Assembly: GCA_949752795.1 (NCBI GenBank)
Contig: OX457074.1
Span: 30,923,980 to 30,987,979, forward strand
Source: Hyperoodon ampullatus
Lineage: Eukaryota; Chordata; Mammalia; Artiodactyla; Ziphiidae
Reading direction: 5' to 3'
DNA: 64,000 bases
The notes beneath the pieces are model-generated. The model made no database searches. It worked only from the letters and a program-made list of their open reading frames with translations, and was not told where the DNA came from. Position 1 is the stretch's first letter, and each line of letters begins with the position of its first letter. Shown one piece after another: positions 1 through 12,543 of this stretch. The translations under genes were made by a program, and so were the position numbers.

Positions 1-521
1 ACACGCGGCCAGGCTGGGGGTGGCAGGTGTGACAGATTCAAGCAAAAAGCGGAGGCTCTGACTCCTGCTGAGTCTGCCAAGGGCGTGAGCCTGTGGGGCT
101 GTGAGCAGCAGCCTGGAGCAGCCCATCCCACACACGACCCGCCGGCCACCGCGCCTCGCCAGGGGACCAGCACAAAGATGCTGGGAAGCCAGTGCAGCCC
201 AGGGAGGGGGCGACCCCACCGTTCACACCAGGCGGGGTGGAAATCAACAGGCATGCTTGTCACTCCAGGGGCTCAGCTAGTAAGAGGGGAAGAGGGGCTG
301 CCAATCCAGGGGAGGGCTGACCCCGCCTGTGGCCCACGGCTTATGACCTGGAGGCCACCACCAAGTCCCAGTGAGTTCCTGATAATTGCTGAGCTTCTGT
401 GCCGACAAACGCACTGTGTCCTCACAGTTGCTGAACTCGGCGCTGAGCTGGGATCATTCACTTTGCCGCATGCCGACCCGGGCCCTGTCCACTGGGCTCC
501 ATTTGGTTTCCTCTCCTTTTA

Positions 522-743
522 TTTTATTTTCTTTTTTTCTTTTTTTTTTTTGCATTACGTGGGCTTCTCACTGCTGTGGTCTCTCCCGCTGCGGAGCACA
601 GGCTCCGGACGCGCAGGCCCAGCAGCCATGGCTCACGGGCCTAGCCGCTCCGCGGCATGTGGGATCTTCCCAGACCGGGGCACGAACCCGTGTCCCCTGC
701 ATCGGCAGGCGGACTCTCAACCACTGCGCCACCAGGGAAGCCC
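522..743 (-). repeat. CHR-type SINE (tRNA-derived)
   Basis: This is a minus-oriented cetacean CHR SINE with its poly-A tail (read as T) at the low coordinate. A perfect 13-bp target-site duplication, tcctctcctttta, flanks it at 509-521 and 744-756. The tRNA-like box B region (read as 'cgaacccgtgtcccctgcat') is intact. Confidence 0.92.
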
Positions 744-3700
744 TCCTCTCCTTTTAAAGGACAGAAACGAGGTGGCCAGCGGCTGGGCCTCTGCACAAGT
801 CTACATGACCTTCAGGACTGAGCCCGGCGGCCCGCTGAGGCTGGGGGGCCGTGGTTTCTCACAGCACCCTCCTGCTCCAGGTGCTGGGGGCCAGGCACAG
901 CCTCCTGGGGCAGAGGCTCAGGACAATTAATCCAGCACCCAGGGGCACCCGAGGGAGGTATTTACAGAGCAGCCGAGGCCAGGCCAGTCTCCCCGCGCTG
1001 CAGGCCTGCCCCCACGACCCTGGCAGCCCATGGGTACCGAGGAGACCAGGCCAGCGTGGCCTCTGCCCTCGGGGCCTCCAGTGCAGGGCAGATGTGCTGG
1101 GGATGTGATTGCCAGAGAACGGGTGCTGGGAGGAAGAATAAATTGGGGTAGGGCCGTGGGGAGGCCTCTCTGGCAGGTGACCCTCACTCGAGGCCTGAGG
1201 GCTGAAAAGGAGACCCACACAGAGCACAGAGAGACGGGTCCTCCAGCAGGAGCATGTGGCCTGCAGCGCCCCGGGGTGCTGTCCAGACCAGACCAGTGGA
1301 GTCCTGGCCGGCCGGCCAGTCTACGTGCCGGCCTGGGGGGTGGGGGGTGGAGTGGGCCAGGGTTCCCCTCTGCACCTCGGACGTCGTATTTAGCAGGTAA
1401 GGTGTCTTCACCAGAAAGCGCCAGAGGCGCTGGGAGGGAAACTGCAGTCGAGGTGACAAAGCGAACCACACGTCGGGGGGAGGAGCCGGCGGAACAAGGG
1501 AGCCAGAGAGAGAGAGGAAATCTGAAACCCCAGATGCCGCGGGATCACAGGGGTCAAACAAGGAACCCCCGGCGGCCAGGGCCCACCGGCACCACCTGCT
1601 CCTCGCAGGAACCCCGGCTGATCAGGACCCGCCATCCACAGACCAGGCTCGGGGGCTGCCCACACCGGCAGGGAGCAGGTACGAGGCCAGGGGCCGCGCG
1701 GAGGGGCACCCCACGGCGGAGGAGCGGAGCAGTGTGGAGAGGGCTGGGGGTCATCTCGCCTGTGGCCCCCAGCAGCCCGGAGCCCCGCGGCCAGCGGCCA
1801 AATGTGTGGATGCAGGCCTTGAAAACAGGCGGGACGCAGAGGCGCCACAGGCCGCGCACACGCCCGATCTGGGACGTCTGTCCAGAAGTCTCCTGGACCC
1901 AGCAGTGGGCCCAGCCCGCCTCAGTGACAGCAGCTTGGCCTTTTACTCTGGAAGCTAGCGGGTTCCCACGAAAGCTGCCGAGACAGTGCGGTGGTCCCTG
2001 TGTCCTCCGGCCACCCGACCGCCTCCCAGACCCACTGCCCACTTGCTGGAGCCACAGCCGAGACAACCCACCCCTTCCCTGGGCAGAAGCCATGCTGTTC
2101 TGCCAGGTCTCAGGGCTGAGAGGTGCGCGTCCTGGTCACGGCCACGCAGCTCCCAGAGGCTGTGACGTCCTCACCGCCCCCCCACCCGGCAGCAGAGAAA
2201 CACAAAGAGGCTGCGTCCTGATGGAAACACAATCCCCTTGCAGAGCCCTGCGACTGGGGACAGTCTCTCCTCACTGAGTACAGCCTGGGTCAAAATACCG
2301 TGTTCTGTGCTAATCGCCACCCTCCCCCACCACCGCGGGAACATTCCGGGGACCTGAGGGGGGGCTTATGGCTCTGTGTCTCCCGAGGATGCGGCAGACA
2401 GAACACAGAACAGCACGGCCCCTGCCCGCAGCACGACAGCACGCTCTCTCCGGAAGACCCTGCACAGCCTCCCGAGCTGCTGCTCAGCCCGGGCTGAAGC
2501 AGGAGCCCCAGGGGCCTCGTGGATGCACGGCTGGGGCGGCTCAGGGACTCCTGCAGCACCCAGGGGTCAAGGGTCACGCTCAAGCCACCAACCAGTCGGC
2601 TTCGGGATGTGGGGCCCTGGGCCTCCCTGCCAGCTCCACTAGTCACATCCACACGGTCCGGTGACCGGAGGTTCCGGGTCCAGAAGCAGATCCTGGACGT
2701 GCGCAGATAAGCAGGATGAGGACGTTTACTTTAGGGCTGTTTATGGGGCAAAGTGTGACATCAGTTGCTCGTCCACTGGTGGGGCCTGGTGAGTGAATGA
2801 CAGGACATCCCCACAAGGGGCTGAAAGAGTGAAGAGGCCTCTGGGTGTGAAAGTGAATGGCCTCCAAAATCCACTCAGAGGGGCTGTGAGGACAGGGCCC
2901 AGTGCTTAAGGAACCCTAACAAAGGCCAGTTCCCACCATTGCTCTAAGATCAGCATCCTCTGCTTTCCTGAACGAAAGGATGAGGGACCTGCAGGGGCTG
3001 CGGTGGGTGCAGGTGGGCATCTCAGGGCACACGAGCCTCCACACAGGGCACGTCTGGGGCCCGGGGCAGGGGTCAGACAGCCGTTCTCACCATCCGCCTT
3101 CCGCAGACGGTGGACGGTGCACATGCGTGGCCAACAACATCCTAAACTGCAGAGAGACTAAAACAAGTGACCGCGCCCAGGGGGAGGGGCAGACGGCAGG
3201 GACCCTGGGGTTGGGGTGGGGGCTGGAGCGATCAATCCTTCATCTTCGAGGCCGACCAAGGGGAGGAGGGTCACGCCGCTCTTCCCAGGTGCCCCCCCGC
3301 GGGGAACGGTGACTCCCGCCTCAGGGGGACATGCTCTCACTTCACGCACGATTCTAACAAGCCCCAAACAGCAGGTAAGTGGCAGGTCAGGAGGGAGATG
3401 TGGGCAGGGGATGTGACAGCCGGCGAGGGGTCAGAACCACTGGACAACCCAGGGCCCGCCCCCCGGCCCCGGGGCCAACGAGCCGTCTGAGCCCTGAGCA
3501 GGCCGGGGGCCTGTGTGAGCTGAAAGCTTCCCTGAGCACCAGCAGGTTTACTGCCCAAAGCACGTTCCTCCCACAAGGTGCTGGACAAACGCACCTCTTC
3601 CGCCCCGTGACTTGTTCTCCAGCGTGGAGGCCTCAGCCCACCTGCTGGCCTGCCCCGCATCTCCGCTCAGCTCCGCCCGGGGCGGGGGGGCCCCCAAGAG

Positions 3701-6700
3701 AGAAGCTCTGCTCCTATCCGCCCCCCGAGGCCACGGGCAGCCCTGTCAGGTGGCAGGTGATGCTCCCCCAGGGAACGTGCTGGCTTCAGAGTTAAGGGTT
3801 GAAGCCGGGCTGTCCTCGTTCTCCCCCTCTCTTTAATTACCCTGCTGTTTTGACATGCACACCCAAGGTCTAAAATTAGGCCACTGGATCTCACAGCTGA
3901 ATTTCCAAGCTCCCTGTTGGGGGGGTGGGGTTCAGCACTGACCCGGGAAGGTGTCAAATCCGTGTCGGGGAACAGTGTCTTCTCAACACGCTGTTCCAGC
4001 CCCGCCTGCTGGAGGGCTGCCTGCCTGTGCACCACGGCCCGCAGGGTTCCAGCCACCCGTCGCCCCCCCCGCCCCCGGCCGCTCACCGCTTCCACAAATT
4101 CAGGCCTGAAGGCGCCTGGCAGGCGGCGGGGTTAGAAAGGCTATGAGGTCCCCACCATCCCCGCCGTGTCCTCAGGACCGAGTGCTGAGACCCTCTGTGC
4201 AGGCCACACTCAGACTTGGGCCAGAGAACCAGGGTCAGGGCTCCAACTGCCCCCAGACGGGGAGACCCGGCCAGTGTCCTCCACCTGTCACCTGGCCACA
4301 GGGTCGCCATCTGGGCGACCTGCCCTTTTCCCTTCCTCGCCCGTGAAGGTCCCTGCGACAACTCCTGTTTCCTGAGGAGGCTGAGGACCGCCCCCACGCC
4401 AGAACGCCTTCCCACGCCATCAGGGTTTGTTTCAGAGGGACCCGAATTTGCACCCGTTAAGCCCACAGCGCTCCCAGGAAGGGCCCTGCCCCTGCTCATG
4501 GCATCCGTGTGGCCACCTCCGGGAGGACCACGGTCCTGCCAGCCAAGCAACCCCGGTGCCTTCAACCACACCCCTTCCTCTCCCCTTGTCTGTTTCTCGG
4601 GAAGCAGTTTGTGCAGGTATTTGGCCGTCAGGACAAGGAGACAGCATTAGGGGATCGGCTCCCTTCACCTCCGCCACCAGCCGAGGTATGAGATCTGACC
4701 TCTATCCTTTAGCGGGCAGCCTGACGGTCGATGGGGCCGATACTTACATACTCCCCACCCTGCTTTCGGGCCACCTGCCACGGGCTCAGAGGCGCTGATG
4801 CAGCACCTGGGCATGGCTAACGTCGAGTACCTGTCCTGGCAGGTACGGCAAGTGCAGCCCTGTCACTGCAAGACGGCATCACTGCCCAGGCAGCCCAGCC
4901 ACGAGGAACGGCCAGGGCGAGGCGGACAGAGGGCACCAGGTGGCCGGAGAGGAAGGAGGGGGGGCAGCTGCCGGCCAGCTCCAAGCGAGGTTCTATCCAA
5001 ACCTCGAGGCCCTGATGACTGTGCCTGTTTTACAGATGAGAAAACCAAGGCTCAGAAAAGCGAAAAATCCTGCCCAGGTCCTGGCCAGGAGGCAACAGTA
5101 GCAGGACAGGCTGGTGTGCTCAGAGGCCCACGCCCCTCCCCAGGCCGGCAAGACGGGCAGGGAGGACTCAGGGGCGGGCGGGGGGCACGGCTGCACTGGG
5201 CTCCTAGGGCCGAGCAGGCCAAGGACGGGCCCGAGGACGTGCAGCCGCCCCTTCCAGGTGGCTGCCCCTCGTGGCCGCCCCACATGCGGCCTTGCCCACA
5301 GAAAGTCCATGTGCCGTCATAACACTGACACAGGTGGGGCGGGGTGCAAACCAGCCAGGAAGCCGGCACGGGGCATGCTCGTGCACCTCAGGCTGCAGGG
5401 GGCGGGGCTGCAGGCTGGACCCCCAGCAGGTGCCGTGAGGGCCTCTTCGGCCATCAGGGGCCCCAGGTCCTGCCCAATCTGGGCCAGGCCAGGCCGACAC
5501 ATAGGGCTGTGTCTGCACCAGGGAGGCCCTCCGGGGGGTGGGACGGGGGCGGGCATGATACACAGGAGGGGAAGCCCCAGCTTCCAGGCCCAACTCTTGC
5601 TCTTACAGCTGTGTGACCTGGGCAGGTCAAGCCACCTCTCTGGTCCTCAGCTGCTGCTTCTGAAAAACCTGGGGTTGACCCTCCCCCACCCCGGGTCTGC
5701 AGGTCAAATCCATTGGGGGGTGGTGACAGTAATTCTCACTCCCAGGACGGCCATCACCAAGTGCGTCCCACCCCCAGAGCCCCCAGCCCCAGGGCTGTCC
5801 TGCCCCCGTCACTGCGGTGCAATCCCTTGGTCCCCTCCCCTCCCCAGGGCTGGTGGGGAGACACAGAGCAAGGCACCACGCCCAACAGCTGACTGACCCT
5901 CGCAGGCTGCCCACGCCCAGCCACCTCGCTCGTGACCTGCAGGACAAGGGCTGGACTCTTCTTACTGTAATTCACAGAACCCCCTTCCCACCCGTTATTC
6001 ACCTGGAGCCCTATGGGCGGACAGGTGGGGCGCCAGGCAAAGAACAGGTACCCGTTATGTGCCAGGAGCAGGCCCCTGTATACACACCTGTGGAAAGTGT
6101 ATGCTTCCCAGGCTATTTTCCTACCTAAGCCGCAGAATGACCCTGAAGAAGGGTAACCCTGTCCAGCCATGGGGCTGAGGGGCCCTCACCATCCTCACTG
6201 TGGTCCCCTCTGCCCACGAGCACAGCCCTGGAAGACAGGAGGACCTCGCATCCCTTGTGCGCCGTCTGGTGGCCAGTTGGGGTCAGTCCGATGTTGAGCT
6301 GCAGTGGCCCTCAATGCACAGCCACCAGCCCCTGGGCCACCTGGGACCCTCTGCAGCAGGGGCGGCTGGACAGAGCGAAAGGCAGCAGAGGTGTGTACAG
6401 GCGGGGCGACCCTCGCTCCCTGCAGAGCCTGGTACCCGAGGACAGGGCCTGCCCTCTGAGGCTGGCCAGAGCCTCAGACAGTAGGCACCGGATCCGTGAA
6501 GTATCGTCGGGGAAGCTGTGCAGGCTCCACCCCGCCCTCTCCTGATTCCCTGCTGCATCAGGTGGCCTGGTTCTCTGTCCCTCTCTGCCCAGGACCCCTG
6601 TGTTCCAGCCCCCCGACGCTCGTGATCTCTGCCTCCCCGGAGCCCACACTCCAGGCTGATGCCTCTTTGGAGGAACGGCAAGAATCTCAGATCCGGCAAC

Positions 6701-7165
6701 ACGGCAAGGCCAGGGGCCTTCCCTGAGGCGCCGTGGGCATCCATCGCCAGGGTCTTTGGGCCGGCACTTGACCACCTCACATCCTAGCCCTCCTGAGGCT
6801 CAGGGTGCCAGGGCAGGGGACCAGGAGGCGGGATCAGAGGAAAGGTGGCAGGAACGGGGCTCCCCGGGCCCCACAGCGGGCAGCGGCCGGACACCACGGG
6901 GAGCCCAGGCACCTCCAGGCGCTACGTGGCCTGGCGTCGGCCAGCGACAAGCACACCCATCGCCCCTGCATCTCAGAGCCTCTCCCAGGCCAATTCCTGA
7001 TTCCTGGAGGTGAGGAAAGGGTCACCAGCTACAAAACACTCTCCAAGATGTATCCCTAGGCCATGGAGCTTTTCTGGGCATAAGACTCTGGGTCAAGTGA
7101 GAGCACTTGGCCTTCAGCTCAGGCAGCAGCTCTGGGAGTTTGGGTGGATGCAAGAGCCCTTCTGG

Positions 7166-7294
7166 ACACGCCTGCACCCGGGACGCGCCTGCACCCAGGA
7201 CGCGCCTGCACCTGGGACGTGTCTGCACCTGGGACGTGCCTGCACCCAGGCGGCTCCCACGGCCGTGCCTGCACCCAGGCGGCTCCCACGGCCG
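7166..7294. repeat. Minisatellite with 17-bp and 29-bp units
   Basis: Five tandem 17-bp units (acgcgcctgcacccagg and close variants) run from 7166 to 7250. They are followed by a 29-bp higher-order unit, formed by adding cggctcccacgg plus ccgtg to the 17-mer core, and a partial second copy ending at 7294. The locus lies in PEMT intron 2. Confidence 0.9.
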
Positions 7295-9693
7295 CTTCTC
7301 CTCTGGGCCAAGTATGCCCGGGTGCTTCCAGACCCTTTCACACCCATTGCCCTCCCCCCACAGCCTGGCAGCCCCCCTTGAGAAAAGCTGGGCAAAGGCC
7401 ACTCCTCCAGAACTAAGATGAGGCAGCTGAGGCCCAGGTCAGAACAAGTCAGCAGTAAAATGAGACAAAAACCCAAGCCTTGGACATTTTCCCCGGAATG
7501 TCAGCTGGCCTCAGAGGAAGACCAGGGAATGGGGTAAAGCCAAAGACACAGCCAGGTGGGCACCGTGCGGCCAGCGAGAGGACCTAGCACCCCTCTACCA
7601 AGTGGAGAAACCGCCTGGCCCACGGCACCCCAGGCCACTCTGGGCTCACCTGCGATCACACTGGGCCTGCCCTTAACTCCAAGGCAGGAGCCCTCGGTCT
7701 AAGGTAGGAGGTGAAACGTAAACTCGCGAGGAACAGCGACCACAGATCTGCGGGTCAGGGAGGCTGGAAGGGAGCCGGGCCATGTCTGCTCGGGGCCACG
7801 GCTCAAGGAAGGCCAGTGAAGGCCTGGGAGGGAAACAGGAGGCAGGTTGGTGTGGCGGAGCCCTTCTAGGAGGGAGCAGGCTGTGCAAAGGCACGGGGGC
7901 CACAAGGAGACCACGCTTGCTGATGGCAGAGGGTAGACACCAGAGCTCCGGGGAAGGTCACAGCAGACACCCTACGGAGATGTGGACGGGCCCTGAAGGC
8001 TGCGGGGTCTACAGAAAGGTCAAAGCAGGAGGGTTGATCTGCTGGGAACACCAAGGGGAGGCCAGGTCATCAAACCGCCCCTCCGTGCAGGAGGGGCCCG
8101 AGAGACGACCCACCAGGAGCCCTCCCGCCACTGCAGCCACCTTGTCCCACCCAAGCTGCTGCTGCAGAGGCCGGGTCGTGTCCAAGTGAAGCATCGCAGG
8201 AGAGGCGCGTCCTCTACCCACACGGCCCCCAGCAGGACTCGTGAGAAAACTCAGGCCGCATCCCTGGAGCGTCAGGATCCGGGAAGGAGAGGAAGCCCAG
8301 CTCAGGTAGGGTCTCACCGGGGCTCTGGGTGGGAGAGCCTCCCTCCTCACTCCCTCGGCCTCCGCGCAGTCCCGGCAGAAGGCAAGCTGGCCGCGTTCCA
8401 GCCACCACGTACACTTTACCGCCACGCTCCTCGGATACCTAAAGTATCCAGCTGCAGCCCGTTGCCCACAGACGACACTGCTGCCTGGCACGGCTCCCCC
8501 TTCAGAGGGATGGGGCCGAGGGGCGGGCAGGGCCGCCTGCACTAGAGGACACACACCTACTCCCCGAAAAGCACACCCACGCACACGCCACAGGACATCC
8601 TGCGCTCGAGCTGACGTTGCGGCCAGAGGAGCGAGCATAGGTCCTGGTGACAAGGGGCTGACTGTCCCCACTGCACAGCCAAGGCCAGACACCCATCAGC
8701 TCTGCAGGAATCCAGCTCTGAGCACAGCTCGGGCGGACAGGGGAGGTGCCGCTCCACGGCGTCCTGGGCGACATCGGTCGGAAGGGATGGCGGCCGGCTG
8801 GCCAGAGCCCTGTGCTCCCAGAGCTGAGGTCTCAGTGAGGCCCGGCCAGCCAGCCGGCTCTCCTCAGAGCAAAGCCCTTGATGGGCCACAGGCCCTACCA
8901 GGAAGCCCCACTCAGCATCCCTGCAAATGCAGGACACGCCTAGCCTAGAAACTCAGCACAGAGCCAGGGCTGTGCCCTCGGAGCCGGACTTCTGAGCCAG
9001 ATGGGAGCAAGGGTGTCACACAGCCTGTCCACGCCCGGCCCAACCCTCCCGCACTCACGCAGGCACACGCCCCTCGCCACTGGCTCCAGCACACAACCAG
9101 GTTGCAGGCCAGCACTCAGGACCCTCCTGCAGGGGACCGGCCGGCCCGTCCACTTCCCCACCCACACCGCATCCCAGCTCCTCCAACAGCCCAGCCTCCG
9201 GGTCATCCCCTCACAGCCCCCAAGCCAAGGAGCCGCACAACCCCTCGCCCTGTCTCCTGGACAAGCTCCAGACGCCAGCTTCCTTGTAACCAACTCCGAT
9301 GTTTCGATTGCAGGTCTGATGCCCAGTCTTACCTCGCTGCCAGCTCCAGGAAGGCAGGCCGCCCTCTCCCAAGGGGCCTGCGCGGGGTCACCCCAGGGGG
9401 GCAAGGTAAGCTGAGTGGCTGCGGTGTTTCAGAGCCCGATGGGCCTCCATTCACAGATGGAGAAACCAAGACCCAGAGCGGGCGTGAACACGGGCTGGGA
9501 CCCCAGCCTCTGTCCTTGCTTCAGTATCTGCAGCATCAGCTTCCTGGCCCCTGTGGGGGTCCCCAGGGCAGCCGAGCCCACCCCACAGTGGCTGACACCG
9601 AGGCGGACACCAAAGCCACGCAGCAAACGCACACAAGGTTGCGGGGACACCCTCGCCCTGGCCTTGCCCACAGCGCCACCTACTGTCCTGCGG

Positions 9694-9724
9694 CCCCCCC
9701 ACCCCCACCCCCCCCACCCCCGCT
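9694..9724. repeat. C-rich low-complexity run
   Basis: This is a run of C tracts broken by single A residues, on the plus strand. It explains the proline-rich open frames predicted across it. On the opposite strand it is G-rich with quadruplex potential. Confidence 0.85.
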
Positions 9725-11149
9725 CCCTCAAGAGCCCACGGCTGCCAGGACTCAGCCGGCAGAACGCCCCTGTGCCAGGGCCCCCCAAGGCGCATGGGGA
9801 GCGCCCCCCTTTCTGGGGAGGTGCATCTCCCTGCAGACCAGGTGACCAACCAGGACAAAGGGCTCTGGGCACTCGGGACATCCAGGGATAAAGCGGGTCA
9901 GCCATCCTGCTCACACTTAGTCCTAGAAGGCGGGGTGCGGGGCAATCCCTGGCCCTGTGTTTGCGGGGTGAGAGCACGAGCAGAAGGTGGAGAGGAGCCG
10001 GCTGGTGGGGCCACGCTGAGCAGGGGGACCGGGGGCGGGGGGTGGGCAACCACGAGCAAGGAGGGAAGGCTGGTCCAGGCCCTGGCACAGGGCAGCCTTC
10101 TCCTGCAGGTGGGGAAGGGAGCATGTCGGGGAGGTGTGGGCCAGGGCCAAAGAGCGAGCTCTCTGCGGGGTCTGGACGTGCCCAGGCGCGGCCGAGCACC
10201 TGGACGCGAGGTCCTGGCACTGAGGAGATTCTGGGCCAGACAGAGACACAGGTGACAAAGGAAACGCCCCAGCTGGTCCCTCTGCAGCACCCATTCTTCC
10301 CAACATTAACCCATCCGTGCACCTCGCGGGCTCATCCCCCCGCCCCCGCGGGCCACTCAGCACCCCAACGGCGGGCCCCCCAAGAGCACTTGTGGGGTGA
10401 GTGAACAGATGACAAGCAGAGGAAGAGGAGGTCATGGCAGAGACGGGGCCAGGGACACCCCACGAGAGAGGGCGGGAGGCCCTCTGCGGGCACAGCAACA
10501 GGGGTGCTGGCGCCAGGTGGGCAGGCAGCGCAGCGCGTCCAGAGATGCCCCAAGAGCTGCGGCCCAGGGAGCAGGAGGTGGCCCAGCCCCGGGCAGCCAC
10601 TCCCCAAACCTGGCTCCACCTGGAGGCTCTGGGGCAGGTCTGAGCTCCCCACAGCCCTCGCCTCCCCCCCATTCTGCACCAGTTTCCATGGGAGGGTCTT
10701 CCCCACACGTCCGAACAATGCTGACAGCAGCCGGGTGTGCTACAATTCAGCTCAGTTCCAACACTCTCTACCTGGCTCACAGGACTCGAGACCAGTTCAC
10801 TCACTAGGTGACAGGTGTGTTATGCAGGAAGCTAAAGCATACAGACCCACAGCGAGGTGAGAGGCCGCGCGGCCTCAGGGCGGGAGGGGGCCTGAGGGGA
10901 CAGAGGAGCTCTGGGGGGCGGGGGACTGGAGCTTGCTTTGTGGGGAAACATCTTCAGGCCTCCCGGGGAGCTTTGGTCCCTCCCGCCTAAGTGGCCCTGA
11001 CCTGACACAGGCCCCAGCCAGAGCTGGGGTGGCCCGCCCTCGCCCCACGGTGATTCTGCTCTCCCCCCACCCTCCCCACGTCCCACCCAGTGCACCTTCC
11101 CCTCCCACAGCACCAGACAATGAAGGGTAAAGGGTGTGGCAGCTGAGAA

Positions 11150-11515
11150 TCAGGCTTAAGTGATGTCCACGTCCTGACCTCAGAACTGGTGGAGGTTGCC
11201 TGCTCAGCAAAGAGGGGGCTTAGCTTGTGTTCAGGGTCTTGAGATGGGAGCTGTCCTGGGTCGGCGGGGCTCTGACTGCTGTCCCCCACCTGTTTCCTTA
11301 TAGGAGGGAGGCAGGTGGGGGGAAGATGCTGGCCTTGAGGACTGGAGCTGGGTCTCCTGGAGGGGACCCTCCCCTGGAGCTGCCCACTCCTGGATCTTGA
11401 CCAGTACTGGTTTCAGGTTTCTGGCCCCCAGAGCCAGGGGAAAATATATTCCTGCTGTTCTAAAGTACCCAGTCTGTGGTCATTTGTTACAGCGGCACAG
11501 GAAACCAGGGGGGCG
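11150..11515 (+). mobile_element. MLT1-like (ERVL-MaLR) solo LTR, copy A
   Basis: The copy begins with 'gatgtccacgtcctgacctcag', passes through 'ggtcttgagatgggag', and ends with a degraded 'ctgttctaaagtacccagtctgtggtcatttgttacagc' tail. This order of landmarks is typical of old MaLR LTRs. It shares several derived changes with copy B at 32.7-33.1 kb. The family name is from memory of consensus landmarks; the subfamily was not determined. Confidence 0.55.
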
Positions 11516-12435
11516 TATGAAAAAGGCCGTGTGTCCATCCTGGAAAGGAGACCAGTCTGTCTGTCGGGAGGGACGGCGTGTTGACCGCAGCCTCTTTGAG
11601 ATGAACAGCCTGCCCCCACCCCACTCTCCCCAGATGAAGAAAACACCTAACTCGTCAACCAGATGCAAACACGTCTGTTCCGCCCCGGGGACCGAGCGGC
11701 CACCTGAGATGAAGACAGCTCAGAACGGCGTGTGCTGACGCCAAGCCCAGGCTCGTTCAGGAGGCCGCCCTCGAGGTGAGCACAGGACGTCCACGGCTCT
11801 GCATCGGTGGACGCCTCGGGGGGCGGCCCGGGGAGCACGCCTACCGCCCCTTCCAGCCCACCAGAGATGCTGGACAGCAGACCAGAAACCCCAAGGGCTT
11901 CCCCCACATCCTGACAGGGGAGGCATGTCTCCGAGAAGGGCTGGCAGGAGGGACTGCTCAGAGCCCACTCCCCACCTACCTCCCACCCGGCCAGCCCCCC
12001 AGGCCCCCAGCCTCCGCGTGGCCCTGCACCCACAGAAGACCTGGGCGCAGACCTGCCTCCCATTTCACTTGCTGTCAGCTCCTCCCTGCCCCCAGCATCC
12101 CTCAGCCCGAGGGCTGCAGACCACTCTGCAGGAAGCCTCGATTAGGAAAAGTGATGATGTTTATGGAGCACACCTGCGGGGGGTCCTAAGAAGGCGGCTG
12201 CCCTGAATGTGTGGCAGGAGGGGAGCAAAGCCCCGCTGAGACCCGCTGTCCGCTGAGGCCAAGATGTCGTGGGACCCCACCGTGAGGGGCTTCCCCGGTC
12301 CACGTCCTCCCTGGGTGCCGACCTCGACGGGGAAGCAGGAGGATGCTCCCACGCTGGCCAGAGACAGACGAGCAGAGGGAAGAGCCACCGGTCCGTCCAT
12401 CTGCCCCTCTGCACAGCCTGTCCTGGGGCACTTAC

Positions 12436-12543
12436 CACATTCCAGAAGAGTGGATTGAAAGCGATGGTGAGGACTGCAGCCACAAAGTGGGGTTCTGAGG
12501 GGTCCACGTAGCCCAGCAGCCAGGTCATAACGCAGAGGTCTGC
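12436..12543 (-). CDS. PEMT: PEMT exon 2 (short-isoform start exon)
   Basis: PEMT is an endoplasmic-reticulum membrane enzyme that methylates phosphatidylethanolamine three times with S-adenosylmethionine to make phosphatidylcholine. Read on the minus strand, this exon is 108 nt (36 codons, phase 0 at both ends) and translates from ADLCV through [15 protein letters not shown] to FNPLFWNV. From memory this closely matches human PEMT around MTRLLGYVDPLDPSF and FNPLYWNV. It is bounded by a CCCTGCAG acceptor and a GTAAGTG donor. The internal Met (sixth codon) is the start of the short 199-residue human isoform. The hydrophobic stretch after PHF is the first membrane-embedded helix of the family. 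The SAM-binding residues lie in later exons outside the window. Arg to Trp in the MTxLLGY motif differs from human. The identification is firm; the exact edges are inferred from splice signals. Confidence 0.95.

Larger units (their letters stand above)
1..12435 (-). other. PEMT: PEMT intron 2 (partial)
   Basis: No further PEMT exon was found to the left of exon 2. In particular nothing resembles the VARWEHKTRKL segment that should start exon 3. The region is GC-rich, with one CHR SINE near 0.5 kb, a minisatellite at 7.2 kb, a C-rich run at 9.7 kb, short MIR-like fragments (about 5030-5095 and 9455-9520) and an MLT1-like LTR at its right end. The many open frames of 100-400 codons occur on both strands, overlap each other, and show no recognisable domain. 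Confidence 0.8.

Noticed and set aside
1030..2277. Plus-strand open frame of 415 codons
   Set aside because: It lies in PEMT intron sequence, is biased in composition, overlaps long frames on the other strand and resembles no protein family.
9415..10322. Overlapping proline-rich frames on both strands around 9.4-10.3 kb
   Set aside because: They are explained by the C-rich run at 9694-9724 and general GC bias. Nothing matches a PEMT exon or another known protein.
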